Of a stretch of DNA of 64,000 bases, positions 1 to 9,276 are shown piece by piece. The DNA lies in the NCBI GenBank assembly GCA_017549765.1, contig JAFYNM010000008.1:62001-126000 (forward strand). The letters are read 5' to 3'. The notes under the pieces were generated by a model. The model worked only from the letters and a program-made list of their open reading frames with translations. It did not search any database and was not told the DNA's origin. The position numbers were made by a program, and so were the translations under genes. Position 1 is the stretch's first letter. Every line of letters starts with the position of its first letter. The DNA comes from Bacteroidales bacterium. GTDB lineage: Bacteria > Bacteroidota > Bacteroidia > Bacteroidales > WCHB1-69.

Positions 1-187
1 CCACCTCCACATCGCTGGCGTTGACGACCCGCACGTACGTGGGGTCTTCGTCGCCGGAGGCTTTCGGCATGACAAAGGTGACATCCACCCCGTTGAGGGA
101 CAGTCCCTTGGTGAGACCGTAGCAGGCGGTTCCCAGACCTCCGGAGATGTGAGGAGGAAATTCCCATCCAAACATTAAAACTCTCAT
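1..187 (-). CDS. Glycosyltransferase, glycogen/starch synthase-like (3' part outside window)
   Basis: Only the first 62 codons are present; the gene runs off the left edge. The N-terminus reads MRVLMFGWEFPPHISGGLGT, the donor-site signature of GT4/GT5 glycogen and starch synthases, in which a glycine-rich turn contacts the ADP- or UDP-glucose phosphates. It starts 29 bases downstream of the debranching enzyme stop on the same strand, so the two are probably co-transcribed and both act on glycogen. In Bacteroides this pair is commonly followed by a GH57 alpha-amylase-type gene; that would lie outside the window. The family is clear; donor sugar and exact product cannot be told from 62 residues. 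Confidence 0.85.
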   Translation of the reverse strand, partial: MRVLMFGWEFPPHISGGLGTACYGLTKGLSLNGVDVTFVMPKASGDEDPTYVRVVNASDVEV

Positions 188-216
188 ATTGTATTGTGTT
201 AATTCATTACATTAAA

Positions 217-2163
217 TTATTTTCTTGTGTGTTGTTCGATACGCCACTTGATATACAGCAGCGCAGCGACACTCCATGCCTGCGAGATACAGCCGTTGGG
301 CTTGAAGGGAGGGTCTCCGTCGGTGATCTCGGCGATAGTGGAGATGCCATAGTGGGTCATGCAACTGTCGAAACGATAGAGCACCTTTTCCAAGAAGGGG
401 ATGCAGGAGTCTTGATAGACAGCGAACATGCCATCTGTGAACGGGAAGAGTAACCATATCCAGCAAGTGCCCTGATGATAGGCGGCATCGCGCTCTGCTT
501 GGTTGCCGTAGTAATGACCCTTGTATTCCGAATCATTGGGAGAAAGGCTGCGGATACCCTTCTCGGTGAGCAGCTCTTCACAGGTGCGCTTCAAAATCAG
601 CTGGCGGATCTTCTCGCTGACAGGACAATAGGGCAGGGAGGCTGCAATCATCATATTGGGACGTACCTGGAAATTCTGGTAGTCACCATTGATGTAGTCG
701 GCCAGATATCCGATCTCTTTGGACCAGAAATGTTCTTTGAAGACAGCCGGAAAATCCTTGATGAGCTCTTCCCATTCTTTGACGAATTCTTTGTCCTTGG
801 CGCTTTGTGCAATCTCGAGGCTGAACTTGACGGCGTTGTACCAGAGAGCGTTGATCTCCACCTGGCAGCCTGTGCGCGGGGTCACGGGTCTGCCATCGAC
901 GATGGCGTCCATCCAGGTGAGGGCCAGTCCTTCGCCGCCGGCGTAGATCAACCCGTTGTCCAAACGATGGATGTGGTTGAGGGTGCCGTAGCGATAGGCG
1001 TTGAGAATCTTCTTCATCGTGTCGCCATACTCCTCCCATATCTTGCGTTTGCTGCGAGTCTTTTCAGCATACAACTGAAGAGTCCGGAAGAACCACAGAG
1101 GGGCATCCACGGAGTTGTAGGCAGCTGCGTCACCATTGCCGATATTGGGGAAGAGACCGTCGCTCATCTCGGCTATCATGTTGTCCATGATCTCTTTGCA
1201 GAGATCCGGCTTGTTGAGGGCCAGCGTCAGACCCGGCAGGGCGATAAAGGTGTCGCGCCCCCAGCGTCCGAACCAAGGATAGCCGGCGATGATCTCGGCA
1301 TGGCCGTTGCGCTTGACGATGAACTGCTCTGCCGCATTCTTCAGACAGTTGAAGAAGGAAGAACGGTTGGTGTGATAGGTGCTCTCTTGCTCGTAGAGCT
1401 CGGCGAGCTTCTTGGGGTCGGTGGGCTCTGTGCCAATGGTGATGTAGAACTCCTTGGCCGACACGCGCGCTGTCATACGGCCGGGCATGTACAGGTCCTC
1501 AAGACCTTCATAGCCGCGACGAAGCTCCTCTTCGTATTCCACATCATGGTACCATTGCGGCCCGTGCTCATAATAGATCGGCTCCGAACATTGGATAAAT
1601 ACGGGCGTGTAGTTGTCGTACAGACAATAGCCGATACCTTGATCCACCGTTTTATAGCCCGTATTCACAGCATCGTTGCAATGGGTGAGACTATGGATGG
1701 AACGGAAGGCGAGCAGCGGGTTGAAGATGAACGAGGCACTCTCGAAATCGTCCAGGATGGTGTATTTGATGATCAGTCTGTCGGCATTGTTGAGAAACAG
1801 AAGCTCTTTGGAGAAGTTGAATTTCCCCACACGGTACAGATATGACGGGATGTTGTCGGCCGTGAAATGCTGGAGGTATTTGTTCCCCTTGGGCTCGATG
1901 ATGCCACCTTTGTATTGGATGTTGCCGATGTGGAAATCCATGTTGTTGATGACGACTGTCTCGTTGAGGCTGGAGACCAGCAGGTGCCGGTCGCCGTTCA
2001 TCCGGTCTTGCGGCACGATGAAGAGGCCGTGATATTTCCGGGTGTTGAGGCCCACGAGGGTGGTGGTGGCGAAAGAACCTGTCCGGCTGCAACGAAGAAT
2101 CTCCCGCGATGTGGAGAAGTGCAGGTTGACGAGGTCGTTTTTGTCGAATTCAATATAACTCAT
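217..2163 (-). CDS. Amylo-alpha-1,6-glucosidase (glycogen debranching enzyme, archaeal/bacterial GDE type)
   Basis: 648 residues, the normal length for the single-activity GDE family. An N-terminal GDE_N beta-sandwich domain (about 1-230) is followed by an (alpha/alpha)6 barrel. Signature motifs are GRWGRDTFIALPGL near residue 296 and GIRSLSP with the downstream AYHQGTCWIW near 530-570, which carry the acidic catalytic residues of this family. It hydrolyses alpha-1,6 branch points of glycogen in the cytoplasm. It lies between an HdrA-like gene (21 bases upstream) and a glycosyltransferase (29 bases downstream), all on the minus strand, so it is likely mid-operon. No signal peptide, consistent with intracellular glycogen turnover. 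Confidence 0.93.
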   Translation of the reverse strand: MSYIEFDKNDLVNLHFSTSREILRCSRTGSFATTTLVGLNTRKYHGLFIVPQDRMNGDRHLLVSSLNETVVINNMDFHIGNIQYKGGIIEPKGNKYLQHFTADNIPSYLYRVGKFNFSKELLFLNNADRLIIKYTILDDFESASFIFNPLLAFRSIHSLTHCNDAVNTGYKTVDQGIGYCLYDNYTPVFIQCSEPIYYEHGPQWYHDVEYEEELRRGYEGLEDLYMPGRMTARVSAKEFYITIGTEPTDPKKLAELYEQESTYHTNRSSFFNCLKNAAEQFIVKRNGHAEIIAGYPWFGRWGRDTFIALPGLTLALNKPDLCKEIMDNMIAEMSDGLFPNIGNGDAAAYNSVDAPLWFFRTLQLYAEKTRSKRKIWEEYGDTMKKILNAYRYGTLNHIHRLDNGLIYAGGEGLALTWMDAIVDGRPVTPRTGCQVEINALWYNAVKFSLEIAQSAKDKEFVKEWEELIKDFPAVFKEHFWSKEIGYLADYINGDYQNFQVRPNMMIAASLPYCPVSEKIRQLILKRTCEELLTEKGIRSLSPNDSEYKGHYYGNQAERDAAYHQGTCWIWLLFPFTDGMFAVYQDSCIPFLEKVLYRFDSCMTHYGISTIAEITDGDPPFKPNGCISQAWSVAALLYIKWRIEQHTRK

Positions 2164-2184
2164 ATCGTAGAAAGGTTATGTTGT

Positions 2185-3192
2185 TTATGAAATTTTATCA
2201 AGAATGGTGATGGCGGCGGCGCGGGCGTCCTGGATGGTGTCGTTGACGGACATGGGACGCTTGCAGGCACCTGCCAGGAAGAGACCTTCCTGTCCTGTCA
2301 GGTTGTCGTTCAGATGCTCGGAAACGCTCTGGGCGAAGTTGTAACGCCCTGCTATGCCGGCGGCATTGGCCAGCTGGGCAGTCCCTGCGGAGGGGCACAT
2401 GCCCACCATCAGCACCAACAGGTCGGTGTTCATGTTGAGCGGTACTCCCATCAGCGTGTCCTCGGCTTTCAGTTGCACCCGCTGGTCGTAGGTGGCTGCG
2501 GCCTCCGAGATACGGCCTCTGACGAAGTTGATGCCGTACTGCTCCTGCGCGGTGCGGTACATCTCCTCAAACCCTTGACCCCACATGCGGAGGTCCATGT
2601 AGAAGACATAGACGGAGACATCGGGCATCATCTTGCGCAACTCGATGGCTTGCTTGACAGCTGTGACGCAACATACTTTGGAACAGTAGTGGTTGCCCGA
2701 CTTCTCATCGCGGGAGCCGACACACTGCAGGAAAGAGATGGACTTGGGCGTGTCGCCTATCGAGTTGGTGACCTTGCCGGCCTTGATCATCTTCTCCAGA
2801 TCCAGAGAGGTGATGATGCCCGGATAGATGCCGTAGCCCAGCTCCTCTTTCTTGTGAGCATCGAAGACCTCGTAGCCCGTGGCGAGAACCACGTAGCCGG
2901 CTTCGTAAGTGCCGCCCGTGGCATCGGCCAACTGCCAGCCGTCCTGGACTTTTCGCAGGCCGGTGATGGCGGTGCCGTAATGGGTCGTGATACGGGGATT
3001 CTTCAACTTCTCTTCCAACCGGTCGGCCAGCTCGTCCGCGGAGGTGAAGTCCGGAAACAACAAGGCTTTGTTGCGGATATTGCATAATGGGGTGGCCTCC
3101 TTCTCGAAGAGGTCGATGTCGTGCTGCTGAGACAAGATGGCAGCGACTTCAATGCCGGCGGCACCCGCTCCTATGATAGCTATTTTTGACAT
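2185..3192 (-). CDS. HdrA-like FAD-dependent oxidoreductase (heterodisulfide reductase subunit A family)
   Basis: 335 residues. A Rossmann dinucleotide-binding motif, GAGAAGIEVAA, lies at residues 8-18. A cysteine group near 157-178 (CVGSRDE then YCSKVCC) matches the Fe-S ligand region of HdrA flavoproteins. The C-terminus keeps the FAD-contact segment LFLAGACKRPMSV. It is shorter than methanogen HdrA and lacks the extra ferredoxin domains. It lies 33 bases downstream of an HdrB-like gene, so an HdrAB-type electron-transfer unit is implied; the physiological acceptor is unknown. HdrA-type flavoproteins are known from bacteria that do not make coenzyme M or B, so the name describes homology, not substrate. 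Confidence 0.85.
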   Translation of the reverse strand: MSKIAIIGAGAAGIEVAAILSQQHDIDLFEKEATPLCNIRNKALLFPDFTSADELADRLEEKLKNPRITTHYGTAITGLRKVQDGWQLADATGGTYEAGYVVLATGYEVFDAHKKEELGYGIYPGIITSLDLEKMIKAGKVTNSIGDTPKSISFLQCVGSRDEKSGNHYCSKVCCVTAVKQAIELRKMMPDVSVYVFYMDLRMWGQGFEEMYRTAQEQYGINFVRGRISEAAATYDQRVQLKAEDTLMGVPLNMNTDLLVLMVGMCPSAGTAQLANAAGIAGRYNFAQSVSEHLNDNLTGQEGLFLAGACKRPMSVNDTIQDARAAAITILDKIS

Positions 3193-3225
3193 GTCGTTAG
3201 TTTTTTTTCTGTGATTAGAGATTGT

Positions 3226-4281
3226 TTATACTTTGAGTACGGAGGGCTTGTTCGGCAACGGCAGAATCTTGCCGTCATAGCCTTTGTATTTGTCGTTGGG
3301 GTTGTATTCGATGCCGATTTTGTTCAACAGGCTCTCGCATTGCACCTGATGGAGCTGCAGCCCGAGCACCCAGGGGTCGTAACCCAGGAGGAGGGCCGCC
3401 ATCTCTTCATAGGTGAGCACGGGGATGCCGTAGCCTTCCTTGTCATAGGTCTTGTGCTCCATCTCGGCGATGGTGTATTGCCATTTGTCCAGAAACATGG
3501 CGCACCCCGGACAGTTGGCCACGATGAAGTCGGGCTCGTAAGGCTCCATGGACTCGAACTTCTTGCGGGAGTTGGCCACGGAGTAGCCTCTGTTCTCCTG
3601 GACCAGATACTGGCGGAAGCCGAAGCCGCAGCAGTGCCGTCTCTCGGGATAGTCCACCACCTCGCCGCCCCACGACTCGATCATGCCGGCCAGCACGTAG
3701 GGGAACTCGGCATTGCCGACACCGTGCTTGGGGAAGATCTTGGCATAATGACAGCCGATGTGCTCCACCACCCGAAGCGGCTTGCCTGTGAACCGGTTGA
3801 CCAGCTGGTATTTCATCTTCTCCTTCAACTCGTTGCGATATGAGAAGATGATGTCGGAAGGATGGGCGATATTCTTGGGCAGGTTGAAGGTGCGTCCGGT
3901 GGCTTTGTACAGCAGCTCGCGCGCCTGCTCCAACAATGCAGGGTCCTCCTCCCATTTCTCTAGTATCTCGGTGAACAGCCCGAAAGAGGTCACACACGAT
4001 GGCACATAGTTCTCGTAACCCTTCTCCGTCATTAAAGAAAAGAGACGGGCCACAATGGTCATGGTCGTCTCGAAAGGCACCACGTCGGAATGGTAGCCGA
4101 TGCCCGTACAGGTATGCTGGTGCGAGGAGTCGTAGATGTCAAGTCCGAGGTCGTTACGGATCATGTTGATGAAGGCAGCCTCGGAACCCGGGAAGAAAGT
4201 TTGCCGTATGCAACTGCGCTCGTAGAAGAAATGATCTCTTGCGATGTTCTTCTGATATTCGTTCCAGTAGCGTTTTCCCAT
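3226..4281 (-). CDS. HdrB-like CCG-domain protein (heterodisulfide reductase subunit B family)
   Basis: 351 residues. The C-terminal CCG domain is intact: HIGCHYAK near 178, HCCGFG near 217 and NCPGC near 255 give the C-x(n)-CC-x(n)-CxxC pattern that holds the non-cubane 4Fe-4S clusters of HdrB. The N-terminal copy is also recognisable (TCTGIGYHSD, PSCVTSFG) though its spacing is less regular. It is the first gene of the minus-strand unit, with its own promoter at 4310-4317. The usual small 4Fe-4S partner HdrC is not encoded next to it. Expected role: cytoplasmic thiol/disulfide electron transfer with the HdrA-like neighbour. Confidence 0.85.
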   Translation of the reverse strand: MGKRYWNEYQKNIARDHFFYERSCIRQTFFPGSEAAFINMIRNDLGLDIYDSSHQHTCTGIGYHSDVVPFETTMTIVARLFSLMTEKGYENYVPSCVTSFGLFTEILEKWEEDPALLEQARELLYKATGRTFNLPKNIAHPSDIIFSYRNELKEKMKYQLVNRFTGKPLRVVEHIGCHYAKIFPKHGVGNAEFPYVLAGMIESWGGEVVDYPERRHCCGFGFRQYLVQENRGYSVANSRKKFESMEPYEPDFIVANCPGCAMFLDKWQYTIAEMEHKTYDKEGYGIPVLTYEEMAALLLGYDPWVLGLQLHQVQCESLLNKIGIEYNPNDKYKGYDGKILPLPNKPSVLKV

Positions 4282-4309
4282 AGTGAATTTATATATAAAG
4301 AATAGGGTG

Positions 4310-4317
4310 CAAACATA
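4310..4317 (-). promoter_or_regulatory. -7 promoter element for the hdrB-hdrA-GDE-GT unit
   Basis: Minus strand reads TATGTTTG followed by CACCC, a match to the Bacteroidetes TAnnTTTG element. It lies 29 bases upstream of the HdrB-like start codon and 12 bases from the divergent promoter at 4330-4337. No clear TTTG at -33. Confidence 0.6.
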
Positions 4318-4329
4318 CGAAATATTTAT

Positions 4330-4337
4330 TATTTTTG
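4330..4337 (+). promoter_or_regulatory. -7 promoter element for the Na/Pi symporter gene
   Basis: TATTTTTG followed by CACG. Transcription should begin about 7 bases downstream, leaving a leader of roughly 10 bases before the ATG at 4353. This decides the start: an in-frame TTG at 4335 lies inside the promoter element itself and cannot be used. Confidence 0.7.
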
Positions 4338-4352
4338 CACGATTTTTTTTGT

Positions 4353-6038
4353 ATGAATATAACTATAATAGTATCAGCGCTTTTAACGCTTACTGCTGGT
4401 GTCGGTATCTTTTTGGTGGCTTGTCAGATGATGAGCTCGAATCTGGAATCGGCATCTTCCAATAAATTAAAAAGACTTTTTTCCAAAGCTTCCAAGAATA
4501 ACCTGATCGGAGTGGGAATCGGCACGGTCGGTACCGCCGCCATTCAGAGTTCCGGTGCCATCACCGTGATGACCATCGGTATGGTGAACGCGGGCATCAT
4601 CTCCCTGGTACAGGCGGCTACGATCATCTATGGAGCCAATATCGGTACGACGGTGACGGCGCAGATTGTGGCCCTGGGTATGTTCGGAGGTGCCAACGCC
4701 CTCACGATGGCGGTCATCTTTTCCTCTCTGGCCGGTATCGGCGCCTTTATCTCGATCTTTGCCAAACGAGATCTGTGGAAGCGTGTGGGTGGAATCTTGA
4801 CGGGCTTCGGCATGCTTTTTGTGGGTCTGGAGATGATGAGCGGCTCTATGGCCGACTTTGCAGCCCTTGACTCTGTGAAGCTCTTTCTCGCCGGCATCAG
4901 CAACCCTGTTGTTGTGGTGCTTATCGGTGTGCTGCTGACCGCTATTATCCAAAGCTCCTCCGTGATGACCTCCATAGCCCTTGCCATGGTGGTCTCCGGC
5001 CTGGTCTCCATAGACCAAGGCATCTTCCTGACGATGGGCTCCAATATCGGTTCCTGTGTGGTAGCTCTGGTGGCTGGCCTCACCAGCGGCGTGAATGCCA
5101 AACGCACCGCCCTGATACACCTCTTCTTCAATGTGGTGGGTGTGGTCATCTTCTTGTGCATAGAAGGCTTGATAAAAATCTTTACCGGCGCTACTTATGG
5201 GTCGATATTCACCCATATCTTCCCGAACGCGCCTCAGACACAGTTGGCTATGTTCCACACCTTCTTCAATGTCTTGACGGTGGTCATCTTCCTGCCATTG
5301 ACAACACTGCTGATCAAGTTGGTGTGCAAAATTGTCCCCGACAGCCAGAAAGAATCCGACCCCAATGCCCCGCATCTCTATTTTATCGATGAAAACATGT
5401 TGAAGACCCCTCCGATGGCGTTGGAGCAGACGAAGGCAGAAATTGTCAATATGGCCGATATCGCCATGGAGAATTTCAATCGTTCTCTCCGCATTATCAG
5501 TGAGATGAATTTTGATGAAAAAGATATCTTCGACCACCAGGAGGAAGAACTCAACTATCTCAATGTGGAAATCATCGACTTTGTGGTGCGCTTGGCAGAA
5601 GCAAGCCAGCTGAGCAAGAAAGACCATGTCTATCTCTCCACTACATTCCGCTCCGTCCGCGATTTGGAACGTATTGGCGACTATGCGGAGAATATTGTGG
5701 AATACGCGGAGAGCCTTCGTAATCTGCAACAGACATTCTCCGATACGGCACTCTCTGAGATCGAGAACCTGCGCACCCATATCAACAATCTTTACAAGGA
5801 AGTCAAAAATGCCTATGTAAATGAGGATGTTGAAGCCCTGGCTCGCGCCAACGTCATCGAAGAAGAGATTGACGATATCTCCAAGATGATGGAAGATAAC
5901 CATATCGTCCGCCTCGGCAAGGGAGTCTGTTCCGCAGAGGTGGGAGCCCAGTATCTCTCCCTTTCATCCAACGCGGAACGTGTGGCCGACCACCTCATCA
6001 ACGTGGCCAAGTCTATCCGGAGTTATCGCGACTTGTAA
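4353..6038 (+). CDS. Na/Pi cotransporter family protein with C-terminal PhoU-like domain
   Basis: 561 residues. Two inverted-topology Na_Pi_cotrans repeats are visible, each with the QSS signature: TAAIQSSGAITVM near residue 60 and TAIIQSSSVMTSI near 200. They are embedded in about eight hydrophobic segments. From about residue 345 a soluble helical PhoU-like domain follows, with ERIGDYAENIVEY and a second ERVADHLINVAKS, the two metal-binding repeats of PhoU. The protein should import phosphate with sodium across the inner membrane. The start is ATG 4353 because the upstream in-frame TTG lies within the promoter. It is followed by an S41 protease with its own promoter. Confidence 0.93.
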   Translation: MNITIIVSALLTLTAGVGIFLVACQMMSSNLESASSNKLKRLFSKASKNNLIGVGIGTVGTAAIQSSGAITVMTIGMVNAGIISLVQAATIIYGANIGTTVTAQIVALGMFGGANALTMAVIFSSLAGIGAFISIFAKRDLWKRVGGILTGFGMLFVGLEMMSGSMADFAALDSVKLFLAGISNPVVVVLIGVLLTAIIQSSSVMTSIALAMVVSGLVSIDQGIFLTMGSNIGSCVVALVAGLTSGVNAKRTALIHLFFNVVGVVIFLCIEGLIKIFTGATYGSIFTHIFPNAPQTQLAMFHTFFNVLTVVIFLPLTTLLIKLVCKIVPDSQKESDPNAPHLYFIDENMLKTPPMALEQTKAEIVNMADIAMENFNRSLRIISEMNFDEKDIFDHQEEELNYLNVEIIDFVVRLAEASQLSKKDHVYLSTTFRSVRDLERIGDYAENIVEYAESLRNLQQTFSDTALSEIENLRTHINNLYKEVKNAYVNEDVEALARANVIEEEIDDISKMMEDNHIVRLGKGVCSAEVGAQYLSLSSNAERVADHLINVAKSIRSYRDL

Positions 6039-6067
6039 TCCGTCATCCTGTACATTTCATTTTTTAT

Positions 6068-6075
6068 TATTTTTG
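6068..6075 (+). promoter_or_regulatory. -7 promoter element for the S41 protease gene
   Basis: TATTTTTG followed by CCGCC, 25 bases before the ATG at 6101, matching the Bacteroidetes TAnnTTTG consensus. It may also serve the O-antigen ligase-like gene downstream. Confidence 0.65.
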
Positions 6076-6100
6076 CCGCCTTTAATAGAAAAGAATCAAT

Positions 6101-7738
6101 ATGAAGAGAAAATGGCTGCTTTGGGTATTTGTGGCGTTCTTTGCGATGCCCGTATCCGCGCAAAATGATTTTGATATTGCCAAGAATGTGGATATCTTCG
6201 TCTCCATTCTGAAGGAGTTGAATGATAAATATGCCGATGAGATCTCTCCCGGCAAACTGACCGAGACGGCCATCGATGCCATGCTGGCCAGCCTCGATCC
6301 CTATACCGTTTATTTCAAGGAGTCCGAGATCGAAGATGTCCGTATGATGACGACGGGCCAGTATGGTGGCGTGGGTGCCCTCATCCAACAGAAGGGTGAC
6401 GACGTGGTCATCTCCGAGCCCTATGAGAACACTCCTTCCCAGAAGGCGGGTCTCCGTGCAGGCGACATCATCAAAAAGGTCAATGGACAGTCGCTGGTGG
6501 GCAAGAGCTCCGACGATGTGAGTGCCGCCATGAAGGGTCAGCCCGGTTCCACCATGACCATCGAGGTCTTCCGTCCTACCGAGAATAAAACGTTGACATT
6601 CACCATTGTGCGTGAGGAGATCAAGATGCCGAACATCCCATACTCCGGCATGCTGGGCGACGGTGTCGGCTATATCAAGCTGGACCAGTTCACCGACAAG
6701 GCCGGTGAAGAGGTGCGTAACGCGTTCCTCCAACTCAAGAAAGAGGGTATGCGCTATCTGATTCTCGACCTGCGCAACAACGGCGGCGGATTGCTCCACG
6801 AGGCCGTCAACATCATGAATATCTTTGTGGACCAGGGCGTGCAGATCGTCGAGACCAAAGGCAAGATTCCCGAGATGCAACGTGTGCATAAGACTGCCTC
6901 GGCAGCCACTGACAAGGAGATCCCCGTAGTGGTGCTCGTCAACGAACACAGTGCCTCCGCCTCCGAGATCGTGGCCGGCGCCTTCCAGGACCTTGACAGA
7001 GGCGTGATCGTGGGCAAGAAGACCTTCGGCAAAGGCTTGGTGCAGAATGTGCTGCCCCTCGACTTCAACACTTCCATGAAGATTACCGTGGCCAAATATT
7101 ATATTCCCTCCGGCCGCTGTGTCCAGAATATCGAGTATTTCGAAAAGGATACCACCCAGGGCGCTTATAAGATTCCGGACTCTTTGGCCGTGGCTTTCAA
7201 GACCAAGCACGGACGCACGGTCTATGACAAGGGCGGCGTGGAGCCCGATGTCATCACGGAGGACACGATCCTCAGCGATGTGCTCTATGCCCTGGTGATG
7301 CACAACCTGATCTTCGACTACGCCAACCAGTATCATGCCACCCACCCCTCAATCCCTCCCGCGGATAAGTTCAAGGTGGATGACGCCACCTATGCCGACT
7401 TCCTCCATTTCTTGAAAGACAAGGATTTTTCCTATGAAACGGAAATGGAAAAGGCTTTGGCTCTCTTCAAGAAGGATGCCGAGGAGGTGAAGGGGTTCGC
7501 CCAGATAGAAAAGGAGTACAATGCCCTCAAGAAGAAACTCGAAGAGGACAAGTCACGCGACCTGGAGACCTACAAGGACGAAATCAAGGAATATCTGAGT
7601 ACCGAGATTGTGGTTCGTTACTATTATCAACGCGGTCGTTATATGAATATGCTGGGCTTCGACCCCGATGTGAAAACAGCCAAGGAGGTCTTGCTTGACA
7701 CCCAGCGTTATCAGAAGATTCTCTCCCCTAAAAACTAA
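6101..7738 (+). CDS. S41 family C-terminal processing peptidase (CtpA/Prc type)
   Basis: 545 residues with a signal peptide (MKRKWLLWVFVAFFAMPVSA, cleavage before Q). A PDZ domain spans about 85-165, with GGVGALIQQ as carboxylate-binding loop. The protease core follows: LRNNGGGLL near 224, EHSASASE near 281 with the catalytic serine, and GKKTFGKG near 305 with the general-base lysine. A helical C-terminal extension runs from about 410. It should act in the periplasm on C-termini of exported proteins. The next gene begins 5 bases after its stop. Confidence 0.93.
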   Translation: MKRKWLLWVFVAFFAMPVSAQNDFDIAKNVDIFVSILKELNDKYADEISPGKLTETAIDAMLASLDPYTVYFKESEIEDVRMMTTGQYGGVGALIQQKGDDVVISEPYENTPSQKAGLRAGDIIKKVNGQSLVGKSSDDVSAAMKGQPGSTMTIEVFRPTENKTLTFTIVREEIKMPNIPYSGMLGDGVGYIKLDQFTDKAGEEVRNAFLQLKKEGMRYLILDLRNNGGGLLHEAVNIMNIFVDQGVQIVETKGKIPEMQRVHKTASAATDKEIPVVVLVNEHSASASEIVAGAFQDLDRGVIVGKKTFGKGLVQNVLPLDFNTSMKITVAKYYIPSGRCVQNIEYFEKDTTQGAYKIPDSLAVAFKTKHGRTVYDKGGVEPDVITEDTILSDVLYALVMHNLIFDYANQYHATHPSIPPADKFKVDDATYADFLHFLKDKDFSYETEMEKALALFKKDAEEVKGFAQIEKEYNALKKKLEEDKSRDLETYKDEIKEYLSTEIVVRYYYQRGRYMNMLGFDPDVKTAKEVLLDTQRYQKILSPKN

Positions 7739-7743
7739 CGCTC

Positions 7744-9276
7744 TTGAAACGTCACGACGTACATTATTATATCTATGTGCTGGGGCTGATCACATTGGTG
7801 GTCTCCCTGCCTCTGTCCCATTTTCTGATGGGCTTGTCGGTCTTTGTCCTTTTTTTGAACTGGGTGGCCGAGTGGGACTGGAAAGAAAAGTGGAAGCGTA
7901 TCTGTAGCCAGAAGGTGGGCTTTGTCTTTGCGGCCCTCTATCTGTTCCTCCTGATGGGCTTGCTGCGTACCGACAACTGGCATGCTGCGGGTCACGAGTT
8001 GCTGGCTCAACTCCCGCTCATCTTCCTGCCAGTGCTGTTGACGACCTCCCGCCCGCTCTCCCCGAAGGCTACCAGAATTTTCCTGCACAGCTTCATCATC
8101 AGCACCTTGTTCTGTTGCCTGACTTCGTGGATCTACTGGCTGGTGAAAGATGTGACGGAGATGCGGGAGATCTCCCTGTTCGTGGACCATATCCGATTCA
8201 GCCTCTGCGTGGTGCTGTCGTTCATTCTGTCAGCTGCCTATATGATCTCCAGCGATTCGGCCGGCACACAACGCTCTGTCTATGCCTTGCTGGCGCTGAT
8301 GTTCTTCGTTTATGTGCTGTTCTCCCACACGATGACTGGCATCGTCAGTATCTTGGTGCTCATTTTCTGCTATGCCCTCTGGCAACTGATCGTCGCCCCT
8401 GGGAAAAAGAAGTGGATGAGCGCTGTCGTCCTCCTGCTGATGCTCCTCCTCGGTACCTATCTGGTCATCATCTCGGTGCAGTTCTTTACCGACAAGGACC
8501 GGGTGGTTACGACCACGGAGACGGCGGCGGGAAACCTTTACACCTTTGATAAGAACACCCCGGTTGAAAACGGTCACCGGATAGGATATTATGTCTGCCA
8601 CGATGAACTTCAGAAAGCCTGGGCGCTGCGCTCCGACTCCGCCCTGACGGAACATCGGGAGAATGTGCTGATCCGATATCTGAATTCAAAAGGTCTGCAT
8701 AAGGACTACGAGGCACTCATGTCGTTAGAACATAAGGATATCCGTAACATCGAACGAGGTATTAGCAATTATTTGTATCCCAGAAACTTGGATTTTAGAA
8801 GTACCCTGTATCCGACCTATTTTTCCATTTCACTGTACAAGTGCTGCAACTATATTGAGAACTCTTCACTCTTGGAGCGACTGGAATTGTGGAAGACATC
8901 CTGGAAGATATTCTGTCAACATCCACTTTTAGGAGTAGGATTGGGAGATCAGAAAGATAGGATAGACGCACAGCTCGATGTGGACGGCTCCTCGATTGCG
9001 CATAAGAAACAAAGAGGCTGCCATAATCAGTTCCTGACCTTCGGATTGATGAGCGGCATTGTCATGATCCTCTATTTTATATTCATGATTGTCTATCCCT
9101 TTGTGCGGATGCGCAAACAGGTCAGCTATGTATATGTCGGATTCGTGATGCTGATGCTCATGTCCATGGTGGTGGAGGACACGCTGGAGGCGCAGACGGG
9201 TCGCGTGATGTTCTCACTGATGATGCCGTTGCTGTTGCTGTTTTGGCCTTCTAACGAGAAACCTATAGAAGGTTAA
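7744..9276 (+). CDS. O-antigen ligase family (Wzy_C/WaaL-like) membrane protein
   Basis: 510 residues with about ten hydrophobic segments and one large soluble loop (about 260-390). The signature LLGVGLGDQKD follows the loop at about residues 398-408, as in O-antigen ligases and Wzy polymerases. I use the TTG at 7744: it lies 5 bases after the previous stop, the first membrane segment begins directly behind it, and the next ATG would remove that segment. Expected role: joining or polymerising surface glycan at the periplasmic face. No glycosyltransferase cluster surrounds it, so the substrate is open. It overlaps the convergent TsaC-type gene by 14 bases. Confidence 0.8.
   Translation: MKRHDVHYYIYVLGLITLVVSLPLSHFLMGLSVFVLFLNWVAEWDWKEKWKRICSQKVGFVFAALYLFLLMGLLRTDNWHAAGHELLAQLPLIFLPVLLTTSRPLSPKATRIFLHSFIISTLFCCLTSWIYWLVKDVTEMREISLFVDHIRFSLCVVLSFILSAAYMISSDSAGTQRSVYALLALMFFVYVLFSHTMTGIVSILVLIFCYALWQLIVAPGKKKWMSAVVLLLMLLLGTYLVIISVQFFTDKDRVVTTTETAAGNLYTFDKNTPVENGHRIGYYVCHDELQKAWALRSDSALTEHRENVLIRYLNSKGLHKDYEALMSLEHKDIRNIERGISNYLYPRNLDFRSTLYPTYFSISLYKCCNYIENSSLLERLELWKTSWKIFCQHPLLGVGLGDQKDRIDAQLDVDGSSIAHKKQRGCHNQFLTFGLMSGIVMILYFIFMIVYPFVRMRKQVSYVYVGFVMLMLMSMVVEDTLEAQTGRVMFSLMMPLLLLFWPSNEKPIEG

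Noticed and set aside
475-1845. 456-codon open frame on the plus strand
   Set aside because: Antisense to the debranching enzyme gene with no promoter or recognisable domain.
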